NCBI GenBank assembly: GCA_036297385.1
Contig: JAXJLD010000108.1
Span: 1 to 30,352, forward strand
Source: Ventricola sp036297385
Lineage (GTDB): Bacteria > Bacillota > Clostridia > Christensenellales > Aristaeellaceae
Reading direction: 5' to 3'
DNA: 30,352 nucleotides
Below are positions 21,547 through 30,220 of the stretch, one piece after another. The position numbers and the translations under genes are program-made. The notes under the pieces are model-generated. The model saw nothing but the letters and a program-made list of their open reading frames with translations, ran no database searches and had not been told where the DNA came from. Each line of letters opens with the position of its first letter. Position 1 is the stretch's first letter.

Positions 21547-23622
21547 ATGAACATGAACAAGATGACGGCGCTGGCGCTGGCGCTGATGCTCGCCGTGTCG
21601 GGCGCGGCCATGGCGGAGGAAAACGCCGAGAAGCCGGCTGACGCGCAGGCGGCTGTGGAAACGACGGCTGTGGAAGAGACGGCCGCAGAGACCGAAGCTG
21701 TGGAGACGGTTGCTGAGGATGTCGTGCTGGCAACCGCCTATGACGGCAAGGTGAACGTCATGCTGTCCGAGGTGAAGGCCGAGTTTGATGCCATGCTCCA
21801 GTCCTACATCGCCTATTATGCGCAGTACGGCTATGAGATGGACGAGTATGACACCGAGTTCCAGAACTCCGTCGCGCAGGAGACCGTGCAGATGGCGCTG
21901 AGCCAGCGCGTGGCCGCCCAGCACGCGGAGCAGACGGGCTACACCCTGACCCCGGAGCTGGATCAGCAGTATAAGGATCAGGCGAACGCCGCGCTGGACG
22001 CGATGCGTGCCTATTACACGCAGACCCTGACGGCTTATGGCTTGGCCGAGACGGAGGTGGAGGCCATTGCCGCGGAGGAGCTGGAAGCGGCGGGCTATAC
22101 CTTTGACGCGCTGTACGAGAGCGCGAAGCTCAAGGGCGTGCTGGATCACCTGTATGCGCTGGGCACCGAGGGCGTGGAAGTGACGGAGGAAGAGGTTCGC
22201 CAGGCGTATGACGCCAAGGTGGAGGAGCAGAAGGCCGCGTATGACGCGGATGCGAATGCCTTCATCGGTGCGTATCTCTCCGGCGAGGACATCCTCTATA
22301 CGCCGGAAAATGTCCGCCTGATGCACTGCATCTTTATCGCCAAGGAGGCGGCTGACGAGGCGACCCCGGCGGAAGCGACTGAGGCGACCGAGGCCGAGGC
22401 GGCTGAGCCGGCTGGCTTGGATCGTGCGAACGCCGCGCTGGCGCGGATTGAGGCTGGCGAGGACTTCGGCGCTGTGATGCTGGAATGCAATGAGGATTCC
22501 TCTACGCCGGAGCAGATGGAGCTGGGCTATCCGATGGCGGAAAGCACGGAGCTGTACAGTGAGGAATTCAAGAACGCTGCGATGGCGCTTGAAAAGGTTG
22601 GCGACGTGAGCGGCGTGGTGGAGGCCGACAACGGCTACTTCATCCTCAAGTATGCGGCGGACATGACGCCGGGCACGGTGGACTATGAGAGCCGCAAGGA
22701 AGCCGAGACGCAGGAGACCCTCATCAACAAGCAGAACGATGCGTACACCGCATATGTGGATACCATGCTGGACGATGCGAACATCATCGTCAACGACCTG
22801 AGCCCGCTGTTCCACGTCTATGTGTCGGAGTCTGTGGAGGCGACTGTGGCCTATGCGAACGTGGCTGCGGAGACCGACCTGACCGATATGCCTGAGGGCG
22901 ACGCGGTGGCGAAGCTGGCCGCAGGCGCGACGCTGGACGTGCTGGGCCACATCACCGTAGAGGACACGGAGTATGCGTTTGTTGCGGTGCCGGGCACCAC
23001 GGTCAAGGGCTATGTGCCGGCGGCTGCGATGACGGAGATGGCGGAGGCCGATGCGCTGGCTGTGAATAACACCGCGCTGATGACCCCGTGCAAGGTGGAG
23101 GGCAAGAAGCCGACTTTCACCATCGCCATGAATGACGGTTCCCTCATCTACGGCGAGCTGTATCCCGAGAACACGCCGGAATCCGTGGGCAACTTCATTT
23201 CTCTGGCGAACAGCAGCTTCTATGATGGCCTGATCTTCCATCGCGTGATTCCGGGCTTCATGATTCAGGGCGGCGACCCGGACGGCAACGGCACCGGCGG
23301 CCCGGGCTATGCCATCAAGGGCGAGTTCAAGAACAATGGCGTGGAGAATCCGCTCAGCCATGTGCGCGGTGTGCTGTCCATGGCGCGCTCCAGTGCGATG
23401 GACTCTGCGGGCAGCCAGTTCTTCATCATGCACGCGGACAGCGATTATCTGGACGGCGACTACGCGGCGTTCGGCTTCGTGCTCGGCGGTCTGGAGACGG
23501 TCGATCTGATCGCCTCCCAGCCGACCAACAGCAGCGATAAGCCGATGAGCGACCAGACCATGCGCACCGTGTACGTGGAGACCTACGGCCAGAACTACGA
23601 GTTCACCAAGCTCGACGACTAA
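21547..23622 (+). CDS. Exported SurA/PpiC-like and cyclophilin fusion foldase
   Basis: A 691-residue secreted protein. A signal peptide (MNKMTALALALMLAVSGAAM, no lipobox cysteine) is followed by an acidic Ala/Glu-rich linker (about 20-55). A SurA/trigger-like helical domain with a parvulin-like insert comes next (about 60-420; repeated EVTEEEVRQAYDAKVEEQKA-type segments). Then come a beta-rich SH3-like region (about 435-510, ATLDVLGHITVEDTEYAFVA) and a complete cyclophilin domain (about 520-685). The cyclophilin carries FHRVIPGFMIQGGD, GVLSMARS and GSQFFI, so its active-site Arg and Gln/Phe residues are present. Peptidyl-prolyl isomerase activity is likely for the cyclophilin part; whether the parvulin-like part is active is unclear. 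ATG 21547 follows GGAGGG by ten bases. It probably folds secreted proteins outside the membrane. Confidence 0.85.
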   Translation: MNMNKMTALALALMLAVSGAAMAEENAEKPADAQAAVETTAVEETAAETEAVETVAEDVVLATAYDGKVNVMLSEVKAEFDAMLQSYIAYYAQYGYEMDEYDTEFQNSVAQETVQMALSQRVAAQHAEQTGYTLTPELDQQYKDQANAALDAMRAYYTQTLTAYGLAETEVEAIAAEELEAAGYTFDALYESAKLKGVLDHLYALGTEGVEVTEEEVRQAYDAKVEEQKAAYDADANAFIGAYLSGEDILYTPENVRLMHCIFIAKEAADEATPAEATEATEAEAAEPAGLDRANAALARIEAGEDFGAVMLECNEDSSTPEQMELGYPMAESTELYSEEFKNAAMALEKVGDVSGVVEADNGYFILKYAADMTPGTVDYESRKEAETQETLINKQNDAYTAYVDTMLDDANIIVNDLSPLFHVYVSESVEATVAYANVAAETDLTDMPEGDAVAKLAAGATLDVLGHITVEDTEYAFVAVPGTTVKGYVPAAAMTEMAEADALAVNNTALMTPCKVEGKKPTFTIAMNDGSLIYGELYPENTPESVGNFISLANSSFYDGLIFHRVIPGFMIQGGDPDGNGTGGPGYAIKGEFKNNGVENPLSHVRGVLSMARSSAMDSAGSQFFIMHADSDYLDGDYAAFGFVLGGLETVDLIASQPTNSSDKPMSDQTMRTVYVETYGQNYEFTKLDD

Positions 23623-23668
23623 ATGAACCGGCACGCTGGCGGAAACGACAGCATGATGTGCAACACCC

Positions 23669-23695
23669 AGAGCGGCCGAAAGGCCGCTCTTTTTT
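23669..23695 (+). terminator. Terminator of the foldase gene
   Basis: AGAGCGGCC-GAAA-GGCCGCTCT, a perfect 9-bp stem (23669-23690), followed by TTTTTT. Confidence 0.93.
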
Positions 23696-23844
23696 CCGAT
23701 ATGGCGCATTTTGAATCGAATGAACCCTAAGCACGAGGCAGTCTTTGATTCTGGAAAAGTGCGCGTAATGGCGATGATAGCTCGTTTTAATCAGAATCCG
23801 TCAAACAGAACAGGGTGGGACAGAAACCAAAGGGAGGCGGGCAT

Positions 23845-24780
23845 ATGAGTGATCTGGCGCTGTATCTGGGCGCAGGTGCGCTGTTGTGTGCGGTGTATTC
23901 GCTGCTGAGCGGCGGTTTGGCGCACCGATGGGGCGTGGATGTTTCGCGCGATGCGCCGGGCACGCTCAAGCGCGGCGTAGAGCGGCGGCTGATTGTGCGG
24001 CAGACGCTGGGGCTGGCGGCGGCGCTTCCGCCGGCACTCTGGATGAGCGCGGCAGTTGGTCAGGTGATGGGCTGGAAGGCGGGCATGGCGGTGTGCGCAG
24101 CAGGGGCGCTGCTGTGCGCCATGCTGGGCTTTGCGGCGCTGTTTGCCTCCGTGCGCCACGAGGGCGAGGGTGCGGCGCGGGTGTGTGCCGAGGGGCTTTT
24201 TCCTGCGGCGGGGCGCATCCGGCAGGCGCTGGGCGCAATTTCTGCGACGATGGCGGCGGGCGCCATGCTCATGTCGCTCTTGCAGGATGGGCGTGCGGAT
24301 GTGACCAACGGGATGCTGTATGCGTTTTCCTGTGCGCTGTGGCCGATGCTGAGCATGAGCGCGGCTTCGGAGCGCCTTGCGTCCGTTATCCGCAGCGAAC
24401 GGCAGATGACAGGCGCGGCGGCGGTGAGTGCTGTGGGTGCGGGGCTGCTGGCTATGCTGGCGCTCACACCCAGCGCGGCTGTGCTGACTGGCGGGATGAC
24501 GGTGCTGCTTGTTCGGCTGCTGTGGCTTGTATCGTGGGCGGTACTGCTGGGGCAGGGCGGTCGGGCGCTGCGTGCGCTCCTCGAACGGCCTATGATGCAA
24601 AAGCCGCGCCGCCTTTGGCCCTGCACGCTGCTGTGCGCGGCGGTCAGCGTGCTGCTGGCGGCGCTGGGTGGAGCATGGGTGTTTACGCTGGGTACGGTGC
24701 TGTGTGCGCTGACAGTGGCGCTGGATGCGGCGGGCTGTATGGGCTGGCTGGAGCGCATCGGGCGCGGACTGTTTCATTGA
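23845..24780 (+). CDS. Polytopic membrane protein of unknown function
   Basis: A 311-residue integral membrane protein with about eight hydrophobic segments (for example LGAGALLCAVYSLLSGG; GMAVCAAGALLCAMLGFAAL; AVSAVGAGLLAMLALTPSAA; VLLVRLLWLVSWAVLLG). It has short charged loops and no recognised motif. The start at 23845 has AAGGGAGG eight bases upstream. No terminator is visible downstream. It shows no similarity to transporter signatures I know; the family is unknown. Confidence 0.75.
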   Translation: MSDLALYLGAGALLCAVYSLLSGGLAHRWGVDVSRDAPGTLKRGVERRLIVRQTLGLAAALPPALWMSAAVGQVMGWKAGMAVCAAGALLCAMLGFAALFASVRHEGEGAARVCAEGLFPAAGRIRQALGAISATMAAGAMLMSLLQDGRADVTNGMLYAFSCALWPMLSMSAASERLASVIRSERQMTGAAAVSAVGAGLLAMLALTPSAAVLTGGMTVLLVRLLWLVSWAVLLGQGGRALRALLERPMMQKPRRLWPCTLLCAAVSVLLAALGGAWVFTLGTVLCALTVALDAAGCMGWLERIGRGLFH

Positions 24781-24839
24781 CAGGCGGCACGCAATTTTGG
24801 CATGACTGTGAAAGGGTTTCGACAACATCGGCATATGAA

Positions 24840-24869
24840 TTGACAAGCGGCGGCGATTTGTCCTATCCT
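24840..24869 (+). promoter_or_regulatory. Possible promoter before the metallophosphoesterase remnant
   Basis: TTGACA (24840-24845) and TATCCT (24864-24869) with an 18-base spacer. The rest of 24781-25013 shows no convincing gene and no good ribosome site before 25014. Confidence 0.4.
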
Positions 24870-25013
24870 ACCGGAATGGATGATCGGATGCTGTTCTCAT
24901 TCCCAAATGCCTTATCCGGCACGAAGCGAAGAGGCGGTCTATGCTTGAAATGGATGGGCTTTGCCAGAAGGGCAGGTGGGTATTGAATGGTCTGAGCATC
25001 TTTGAGAATATGA

Positions 25014-25613
25014 ATGAAACAAGCCGAAACCGCTGCGGACGAAATGCCCGTGCATCCGGCAGAGGGCTTTTTCGGGCTGGATATCCGGCTTATTGTGCTG
25101 CTGTTTCTTTCGGCGCTGTGCCTCTATATGCTGGTGTATGTCAATATGCCAAGCGCAGAGAAAAAGACGCGCAGGCTGTTCAACCTGTGCGGAATCATTT
25201 TCAGCTTTCTGCCCAGCGTGATTGCCTGCCTGCTCCTGTTTGACGCGGTGCAGGTGGTTTTCGGTTTGCAGGATACGAGGCTGTACCTGATTCCGCTGGC
25301 GCTGGGCATTGCCGTGTCGGGATATGGCTTTGCATACGCCAAAAAGGTGTATACGAAGGCGTATACCCTGGCGGTGCAGGGCGGCAAAAGGGAGCTGACG
25401 GCGGCGCTGATCGTCTGCGGTCACACGCACAAGGGTCAGTTTTTCCCCGCCACATATTTCACCCGCTGGGCGTATGGCGACAGGGGATTTTATGGTCACA
25501 CGCAGACCGGAAGCACCCACAGCGTCGTCTCCGCCGGTGCGGGGTATTTCCAACTCCCGGTTCGCATTGGTACCAACAGCGAGGTGGTGGCGCTGCATAT
25601 CCGGCGCAGTTGA
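25014..25613 (+). pseudogene. Internally deleted membrane metallophosphoesterase
   Basis: The frame encodes 199 residues. The first 100 contain three to four membrane helices (IRLIVLLFLSALCLYMLVYV; FNLCGIIFSFLPSVIACLLL; LYLIPLALGIAVSGYGFAYA), like the N-terminus of membrane-bound YkuE-type metallophosphoesterases. The last 60 match the C-terminus of that enzyme family: CGHTHKGQFFP, then SAGAGYFQLPVRIGTNSEVV. Between them, around residue 141-143, the expected catalytic middle (DLHLG, GD, GNHD motifs, normally well over 100 residues) is missing, yet the frame stays open. The metal site cannot form, so it is probably a dead gene or a recently deleted allele; an assembly error is another explanation. 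The ribosome site is poor. Confidence 0.7.
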
Positions 25614-25697
25614 TATCGGCCTTGTTCGTCAATGCTTCATACCGCGCGAAGCGGAGAAGGCTTTGCGGCAGGGCATACGGCTGGCCGACAAACAAAA

Positions 25698-25725
25698 ACG
25701 CGGCATGGCTTACGCCATGCCGCGT
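25698..25725. terminator. Bidirectional terminator of the C_GCAxxG gene
   Basis: ACGCGGCATGGC (25698-25709) and GCCATGCCGCGT (25714-25725) pair perfectly around TTAC. The minus-strand tail is TTTTTGTTT, the plus-strand tail TTATTT. Confidence 0.92.
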
Positions 25726-25751
25726 TTATTTAAATGGATACGATGGAAGCC

Positions 25752-26381
25752 TTACACGCCGAACTTGGCGTTGAGCACCTCGGCGGTCTTGCGCGCGACG
25801 TCCGCCGTCAGGCAGGCGCAGCGGTTGATGCGATCCGGATGCTTCATGTCATAGTTGATCTGCGGAGCGGCCTCGAAGAACTTGGACAGGGAGTCCATGC
25901 AGTTCGGGGAGCCCGGCACAACCTGCGCAACCGCCGGCGCACTGCCGCGGTCATAGGTCGGCAGGGTGCTGGTCTTGTACCAGTCCACAACTTCCTTCAG
26001 GCAGGCCTTGGAATCGGCAGATTCGCAGACCAGACCGATCACCGCAGCGGCGCCGCCCAGACAGCCGCACAGGGAGTTCTGGCCGTAGCCGGCCGCACCG
26101 TTCTGGAACATCTTGACCGGGAAGGTGGTGTACGGCGCACCGACTTCCTCCGCGAGGCAATCGACAACGCCCGCGACGACACCGACGGCGCAGCCGCCCA
26201 GCTCGCTGAAGCGGGCATAGGCGCGGTCAGCAACCTTCTCGGGATCGAGCTTGGCGTAGGTGTAGGGATGCACAGCGGCGGTTTCTTCAGCCATGGCGCT
26301 CAGCGGGAGCGCGGTGGCAACAGAGGCAGCGACGGCAACCTTGCCGACATTTTTCAGAAAATCACGAAGGGACTGCATCAT
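25752..26381 (-). CDS. Exported C_GCAxxG_C_C-family protein
   Basis: A 209-residue protein. It has a positively charged start and a signal-like hydrophobic segment (LKNVGKVAVAASVATALPLS, then AMA before EETAA). A helical domain follows with cysteine motifs of the C_GCAxxG_C_C family: LGGCAVGVVAGVV, LCGCLGGAAAVIGLVC, CLKEVVDWY and, near the end, RCACLTADVA. Family members are thought to bind redox cofactors or iron-sulfur/haem groups; the activity is unproven. It starts at 26381 behind GGAGGG. It has its own consensus promoter, divergent from addA, and a strong terminator. Export is predicted from the N-terminus and would place the cysteines outside the cytoplasm. Confidence 0.82.
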   Translation of the reverse strand: MMQSLRDFLKNVGKVAVAASVATALPLSAMAEETAAVHPYTYAKLDPEKVADRAYARFSELGGCAVGVVAGVVDCLAEEVGAPYTTFPVKMFQNGAAGYGQNSLCGCLGGAAAVIGLVCESADSKACLKEVVDWYKTSTLPTYDRGSAPAVAQVVPGSPNCMDSLSKFFEAAPQINYDMKHPDRINRCACLTADVARKTAEVLNAKFGV

Positions 26382-26418
26382 AGCAATAAACCCTCCTTGT
26401 TTTTTTCGTGTACATGAC

Positions 26419-26447
26419 ATTATACAACTTTGTGAAGCGAATGTCAA
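26419..26447 (-). promoter_or_regulatory. Promoter of the C_GCAxxG gene
   Basis: Read on the minus strand, TTGACA (26447-26442) and TATAAT (26424-26419) with a 17-base spacer; both boxes are perfect. Confidence 0.9.
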
Positions 26448-26477
26448 TCAGAATTGCGAAGGTTTTTCTATCGGATT

Positions 26478-26506
26478 TTGCAGCGCACTGCGGCGTATGG
26501 TATAAT
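26478..26506 (+). promoter_or_regulatory. Promoter of addA
   Basis: TTGCAG (26478-26483) and TATAAT (26501-26506) with a 17-base spacer, 30 bases from the divergent promoter. Confidence 0.75.
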
Positions 26507-26539
26507 GAACACAATCATACACAGGAGGGACAGCAGACC

Positions 26540-29500
26540 ATGCCAAACTGGACGCAGCAGCAAAGGGACGCCATCACGGACAGGGGACACAGCCTTATTG
26601 TCTGTGCAGCAGCGGGATCGGGCAAGACCGCCGTGCTGGTGGAGCGCATTGCGCAGCTTGTGAAGGAGGGATGCCCGATTGAGCAGATGCTTATCGTCAC
26701 CTTCACCAATGCGGCGGCGGGCGAGATGCGCCAGCGAATCGGCAGTGCGCTGGAGCAGGCGGCTGCCGAGCGACCGGAACTGAGCGAGCAGGTGCTGGCG
26801 CTCTCCCGCGCGAGCATTTCCACGCTGCACCGCTTCTGCGGCAATCTGCTTCGGGAGCATTTTCAGGCGCTGGGCGTGGACCCGGCGTTCCGCATTGGCG
26901 ATGAGCAGGAGTGCGGCGTGCTGGCACAGCAGGCGATGGAGGACGCGCTCTACGCTTGCTATGAGGTGGGCAGCGAGGACTTTCTGGCGGCAGATCGCTG
27001 CTTTACGCAGGAGGAGCTGTCGGAGCTGGCGCTCAGCCTGTATCGCTTTGTGATGACGCGCCCTGATCCGTGGGCATGGCTGGAGGAGGCGATAGCGGGC
27101 TGCGGCTGCGGCGCGGAGGCGCTGGCAGATAGCCCCGCTGTGCGCCTGCTGACGCAGGATGCGGCGGAGCAGCTTGCGCAGCTTGCCGAGGATGCACGCG
27201 GTACGCTGGCGCTCTGTCAGGGCGAGCAGGGACCTGAACACTATGCGGATGCCTGCGCACAGGATGTGGTGATGCTGGCGGATCTGGGCGTGGCTGCGGC
27301 ACGGGGCTACGAAGCGCTGCGCGGTGCGCTGGATGCGGCGCGTCCGGCGACGCTGGGCAGAAAAAAGAAGGGCGACCTCTTTGATGAGGAGATTGCCGAA
27401 CGGGTGAAGCAGCGCAGGGAGGGCATGAAGAAAGCGCTGACGGCGCTCAGGGAGCTGTTGGCGGTCAGCATGGAGGATGCGGCGGACGATTTGGCGATGA
27501 CGCAGGCGCCGCTGCGCGGCTTGGCAGAGCTGGTACGCACCTATGAAGCGCTGTATACGGCGGCCAAGCGCCAGCGCGGGCTGATGGATTTTGACGATCT
27601 GGAGCACGGTGCGCTGCGGGCGCTGGCGCATGAGGATGTGCGTGTGGCGCTGCGGGCGCAGTACCGCTATGTGTTCATCGACGAATATCAGGATTCCAGC
27701 GCCATTCAGGAGGCGATTGTGGGCAGCTTTGCCCGTGAGGACGGGCTGTTTCTGGTGGGCGATGTGAAGCAGAGCATTTATCGCTTTCGGCAGGCGGAGC
27801 CCTCGCTGTTCCTTGCGCGTGCCGAGCGATATGACCGCGAGGAGGAAACGCTGGCGCGGCGGATTGACTTGCAGCGCAACTTCCGCTCGCGTGCCAATGT
27901 GCTGCACGGCGTCAACGCGGTGTTTGCACGCATCATGCGCGGAAATGTGACGGAGATCGAATACGACGAGCGGGAGGCGCTCATCCCCGGCCTCGATGCG
28001 CGGGCGGATGATCCGCCGCTTGAGCTGCACCTGATCTGGCGCGGCGAGGAGGAGCCGGAGGCACAGGAGGAGAGCGAGGATGCCGACGGCGAACGAGAGC
28101 TGGCAGGCGTGGAACGGGAGGCGCTGATTGCGGCGCAGCGCATCAAGGCGCTGGTCGGCACGCCGTTTTACGATGCGAAGGCAGGCGGCGAGCGCCCGCT
28201 GCGCTATCGGGATATGGCGGTGCTGCTGCGCGTGGCGCGTGGCATGGCGACGCTGGCGGCGGATGTTTTGCAGGCGGAGGGGATTCCGGTATTTTGCGAC
28301 GCGGGCGAGGGGTATTTTGATATCCCGGAGATCCGCGCCATGCTGGCGCTGCTGACGACGGTTTCCAGCGGTGCACAGGATGAAGCGCTGCTCGCCAGCC
28401 TGCGCGGGCCTGCGCTGGGGCTGGACGAGAGCGAGCTGGCGGCCATCCGCATGGCTGTGCCGGATACGCGCGTGCCCTATCACGAGGCTGTGCGCCGCTA
28501 CCGCGAGGAGCAGGACGATGCGCTGAGCGAAAAACTGCGCGGCTTTGAGGCGCGGCTGAACCGCTGGCGGCTGTGCGCACGCCATCAGGGTGTGGACAGG
28601 CTGATCGAGCGCATCTATGCGGAGACGGGCTTTTTGGCCAAGGCAGGTGCGCTGCCGGGCGGCGCGGCACGGCAGGCGAACCTGCACCTGCTGGTATCGC
28701 GTGCGCGGGCGTTCATGCAGGCACAGGGCGGCTCGCTTCATGCGTTTCTGCGCTATGCGGCGCGGCTGCGTGCGGGCGGGGACAGCATGAGCGCCAGCGC
28801 CATTGGAGAGAGCGAGGACGTGGTGCGCATCATGACTACGCACAAGAGCAAGGGACTGGAGTTCCCGGTGGTCTTTGTGCTGGGCATGGGCAGGAAGATG
28901 AACGTGCGCAGTCAGAATGCGCCGCTGCTGCTGCACAGCGCATTGGGCGCGGGACTGACGTGCATCGACACACAGCTGCAAAGCGAACGGGATACGCTGC
29001 TGCGGCGTGCAATCCGCGTGTGCATGACGCGCGAACAACTCGCTGAGGAGATCCGTATTCTGTATGTCGCCATGACGCGTGCGCGGGATCGGCTGATTCT
29101 CATTGGCGATACGGGCTGCAAGGCGGTGCCGGCGCTCTGGCGGCGCGGTGACGGAGCGGGCAGCCTTCGGGCGATGCGCACGGGGCTGGACATGGTTTGC
29201 CCCATGCTGCTGGCGGCGGGTGCGGCGCTCAGCATCCCGGAGGAGGCTGTAACGGCCGGAGAGAGCCGCTGGCGGGTGTTTGCACATGAGGGCGGCAGGA
29301 CGGCGGAAAAGGCGCTGCGCTCGGATGAGGCGGTGATGCGCCTGCTGGCACAGTTGGAGGCTGCGCCGCTGGAGGACAGCGAGATGGCGCGTCTGATGAA
29401 TTTTACGGCGCAGGATGCGCACACTGCGGTGCGCAAAACGAGCGTCAGCGCGGTGATCCGGGATGAAAAGCACGACGGTGCAGCGGACGCGCCGCAGGCG

Positions 29501-30046
29501 CGGGAGACCGAGCTGATGCGCCTGCCCCGCTTCATGCAAGAAAGGACGATGAGCGGCGCACAGATTGGCACAGCGTTCCACAGAATGATGCGCATGGTCG
29601 ATCTGGATGCGCTGCGGCAAACCTGCGATGTGGCAGGCGAGCTGGACGCACAGCGCACGCAGATGATAGCAGACGGTGTGGTGACGGCTGCCGAGGCGGG
29701 CGCGGTGCCCGTGCGGATGCTGATCGACTTCTTTGCCTCGCCGCTGGGCGTGCGGATGCTGCGCAGCGCACGCGTAGAGCGCGAATGGGCCTTTACATTC
29801 CGCCGCACGGCGCCGGACGGGACGATGCAGCTTGTGCAGGGCGTGATCGACTGCTGCTTTGAGGAGGACGGCGGCTGGGTGCTGGTGGATTATAAGACGG
29901 ATTCGCCGCGCGATGTGCAGGCCGCGCTGGAGCGGCATAGGCCGCAGGTTGCGCTGTATGCTCAGGCGCTGGAAACCATCACGCATAGGCCGGTTGTGCA
30001 GCGCGTGCTGTATCTGGTGCGTGCGGGTGTGGGTTATCCTGTCTAA
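26540..30046 (+). CDS. addA: ATP-dependent helicase/nuclease subunit AddA
   Basis: A 1168-residue subunit of the AddAB helicase-nuclease, which processes double-strand DNA ends for RecA-dependent repair and degrades foreign DNA. The UvrD-like helicase carries a Q motif (TQQQRDAI), Walker A AAAGSGKT (23-30), motif II FIDEYQDSS (about 380-388), LVGDVKQSIYRFRQ (about 404-417), THKSKGLEFPVV (about 766-778) and motif VI YVAMTRARDRLIL (about 841-853). The C-terminal nuclease has GTAFHRMM and GVIDCCF followed by VLVDYKTDS (about 1100-1122). The ATG at 26540 follows AGGAGGG by ten bases. The length is near normal. The partner gene addB, usually directly upstream, is not here; a divergent unrelated gene occupies that place. 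Confidence 0.95.
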   Translation: MPNWTQQQRDAITDRGHSLIVCAAAGSGKTAVLVERIAQLVKEGCPIEQMLIVTFTNAAAGEMRQRIGSALEQAAAERPELSEQVLALSRASISTLHRFCGNLLREHFQALGVDPAFRIGDEQECGVLAQQAMEDALYACYEVGSEDFLAADRCFTQEELSELALSLYRFVMTRPDPWAWLEEAIAGCGCGAEALADSPAVRLLTQDAAEQLAQLAEDARGTLALCQGEQGPEHYADACAQDVVMLADLGVAAARGYEALRGALDAARPATLGRKKKGDLFDEEIAERVKQRREGMKKALTALRELLAVSMEDAADDLAMTQAPLRGLAELVRTYEALYTAAKRQRGLMDFDDLEHGALRALAHEDVRVALRAQYRYVFIDEYQDSSAIQEAIVGSFAREDGLFLVGDVKQSIYRFRQAEPSLFLARAERYDREEETLARRIDLQRNFRSRANVLHGVNAVFARIMRGNVTEIEYDEREALIPGLDARADDPPLELHLIWRGEEEPEAQEESEDADGERELAGVEREALIAAQRIKALVGTPFYDAKAGGERPLRYRDMAVLLRVARGMATLAADVLQAEGIPVFCDAGEGYFDIPEIRAMLALLTTVSSGAQDEALLASLRGPALGLDESELAAIRMAVPDTRVPYHEAVRRYREEQDDALSEKLRGFEARLNRWRLCARHQGVDRLIERIYAETGFLAKAGALPGGAARQANLHLLVSRARAFMQAQGGSLHAFLRYAARLRAGGDSMSASAIGESEDVVRIMTTHKSKGLEFPVVFVLGMGRKMNVRSQNAPLLLHSALGAGLTCIDTQLQSERDTLLRRAIRVCMTREQLAEEIRILYVAMTRARDRLILIGDTGCKAVPALWRRGDGAGSLRAMRTGLDMVCPMLLAAGAALSIPEEAVTAGESRWRVFAHEGGRTAEKALRSDEAVMRLLAQLEAAPLEDSEMARLMNFTAQDAHTAVRKTSVSAVIRDEKHDGAADAPQARETELMRLPRFMQERTMSGAQIGTAFHRMMRMVDLDALRQTCDVAGELDAQRTQMIADGVVTAAEAGAVPVRMLIDFFASPLGVRMLRSARVEREWAFTFRRTAPDGTMQLVQGVIDCCFEEDGGWVLVDYKTDSPRDVQAALERHRPQVALYAQALETITHRPVVQRVLYLVRAGVGYPV

Positions 30047-30069
30047 TCCAATTTACATTCTAAAAAACT

Positions 30070-30220
30070 TGATTCAGCGCGAAGCGAAGAAGGGGTTTGG
30101 GGATGAAATCCCCAAGCAGGGCTTGGGACGGCAGTCCCAACGTATCCCCATATGGCGAAGCCGTTCAGGCAAAGCCGTCAGGGAGCGAAGCGTTACCTGA
30201 CGGGGCTTTGTATATGGCTG
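30070..30220 (+). repeat. Hairpin array downstream of addA
   Basis: Consecutive hairpins: TTGGGGAT/ATCCCCAA, TTGGGAC/GTCCCAA, GGC-GAA-GCC and a larger AAAGCCGTCAGG/CCTGACGGGGCTTT stem (30171-30209) flanked by CCATAT and ATATGG. The last stem may end the addA transcript. The opening GCGAAGCGAAGAAGG resembles stretches at 24914 and 25648, so a dispersed repeat family is likely. Confidence 0.55.

Noticed and set aside
21538..23709. Long minus-strand frame opposite the foldase gene
   Set aside because: Shadow of the foldase codons; low-complexity product and no ribosome site.
26468..29986. A very long open frame on the minus strand opposite addA
   Set aside because: It is an antisense shadow: high GC with biased third positions in addA keeps the opposite frame free of stops. 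Its product is Arg/His/Gln-rich with no motif, while addA has all its motifs.
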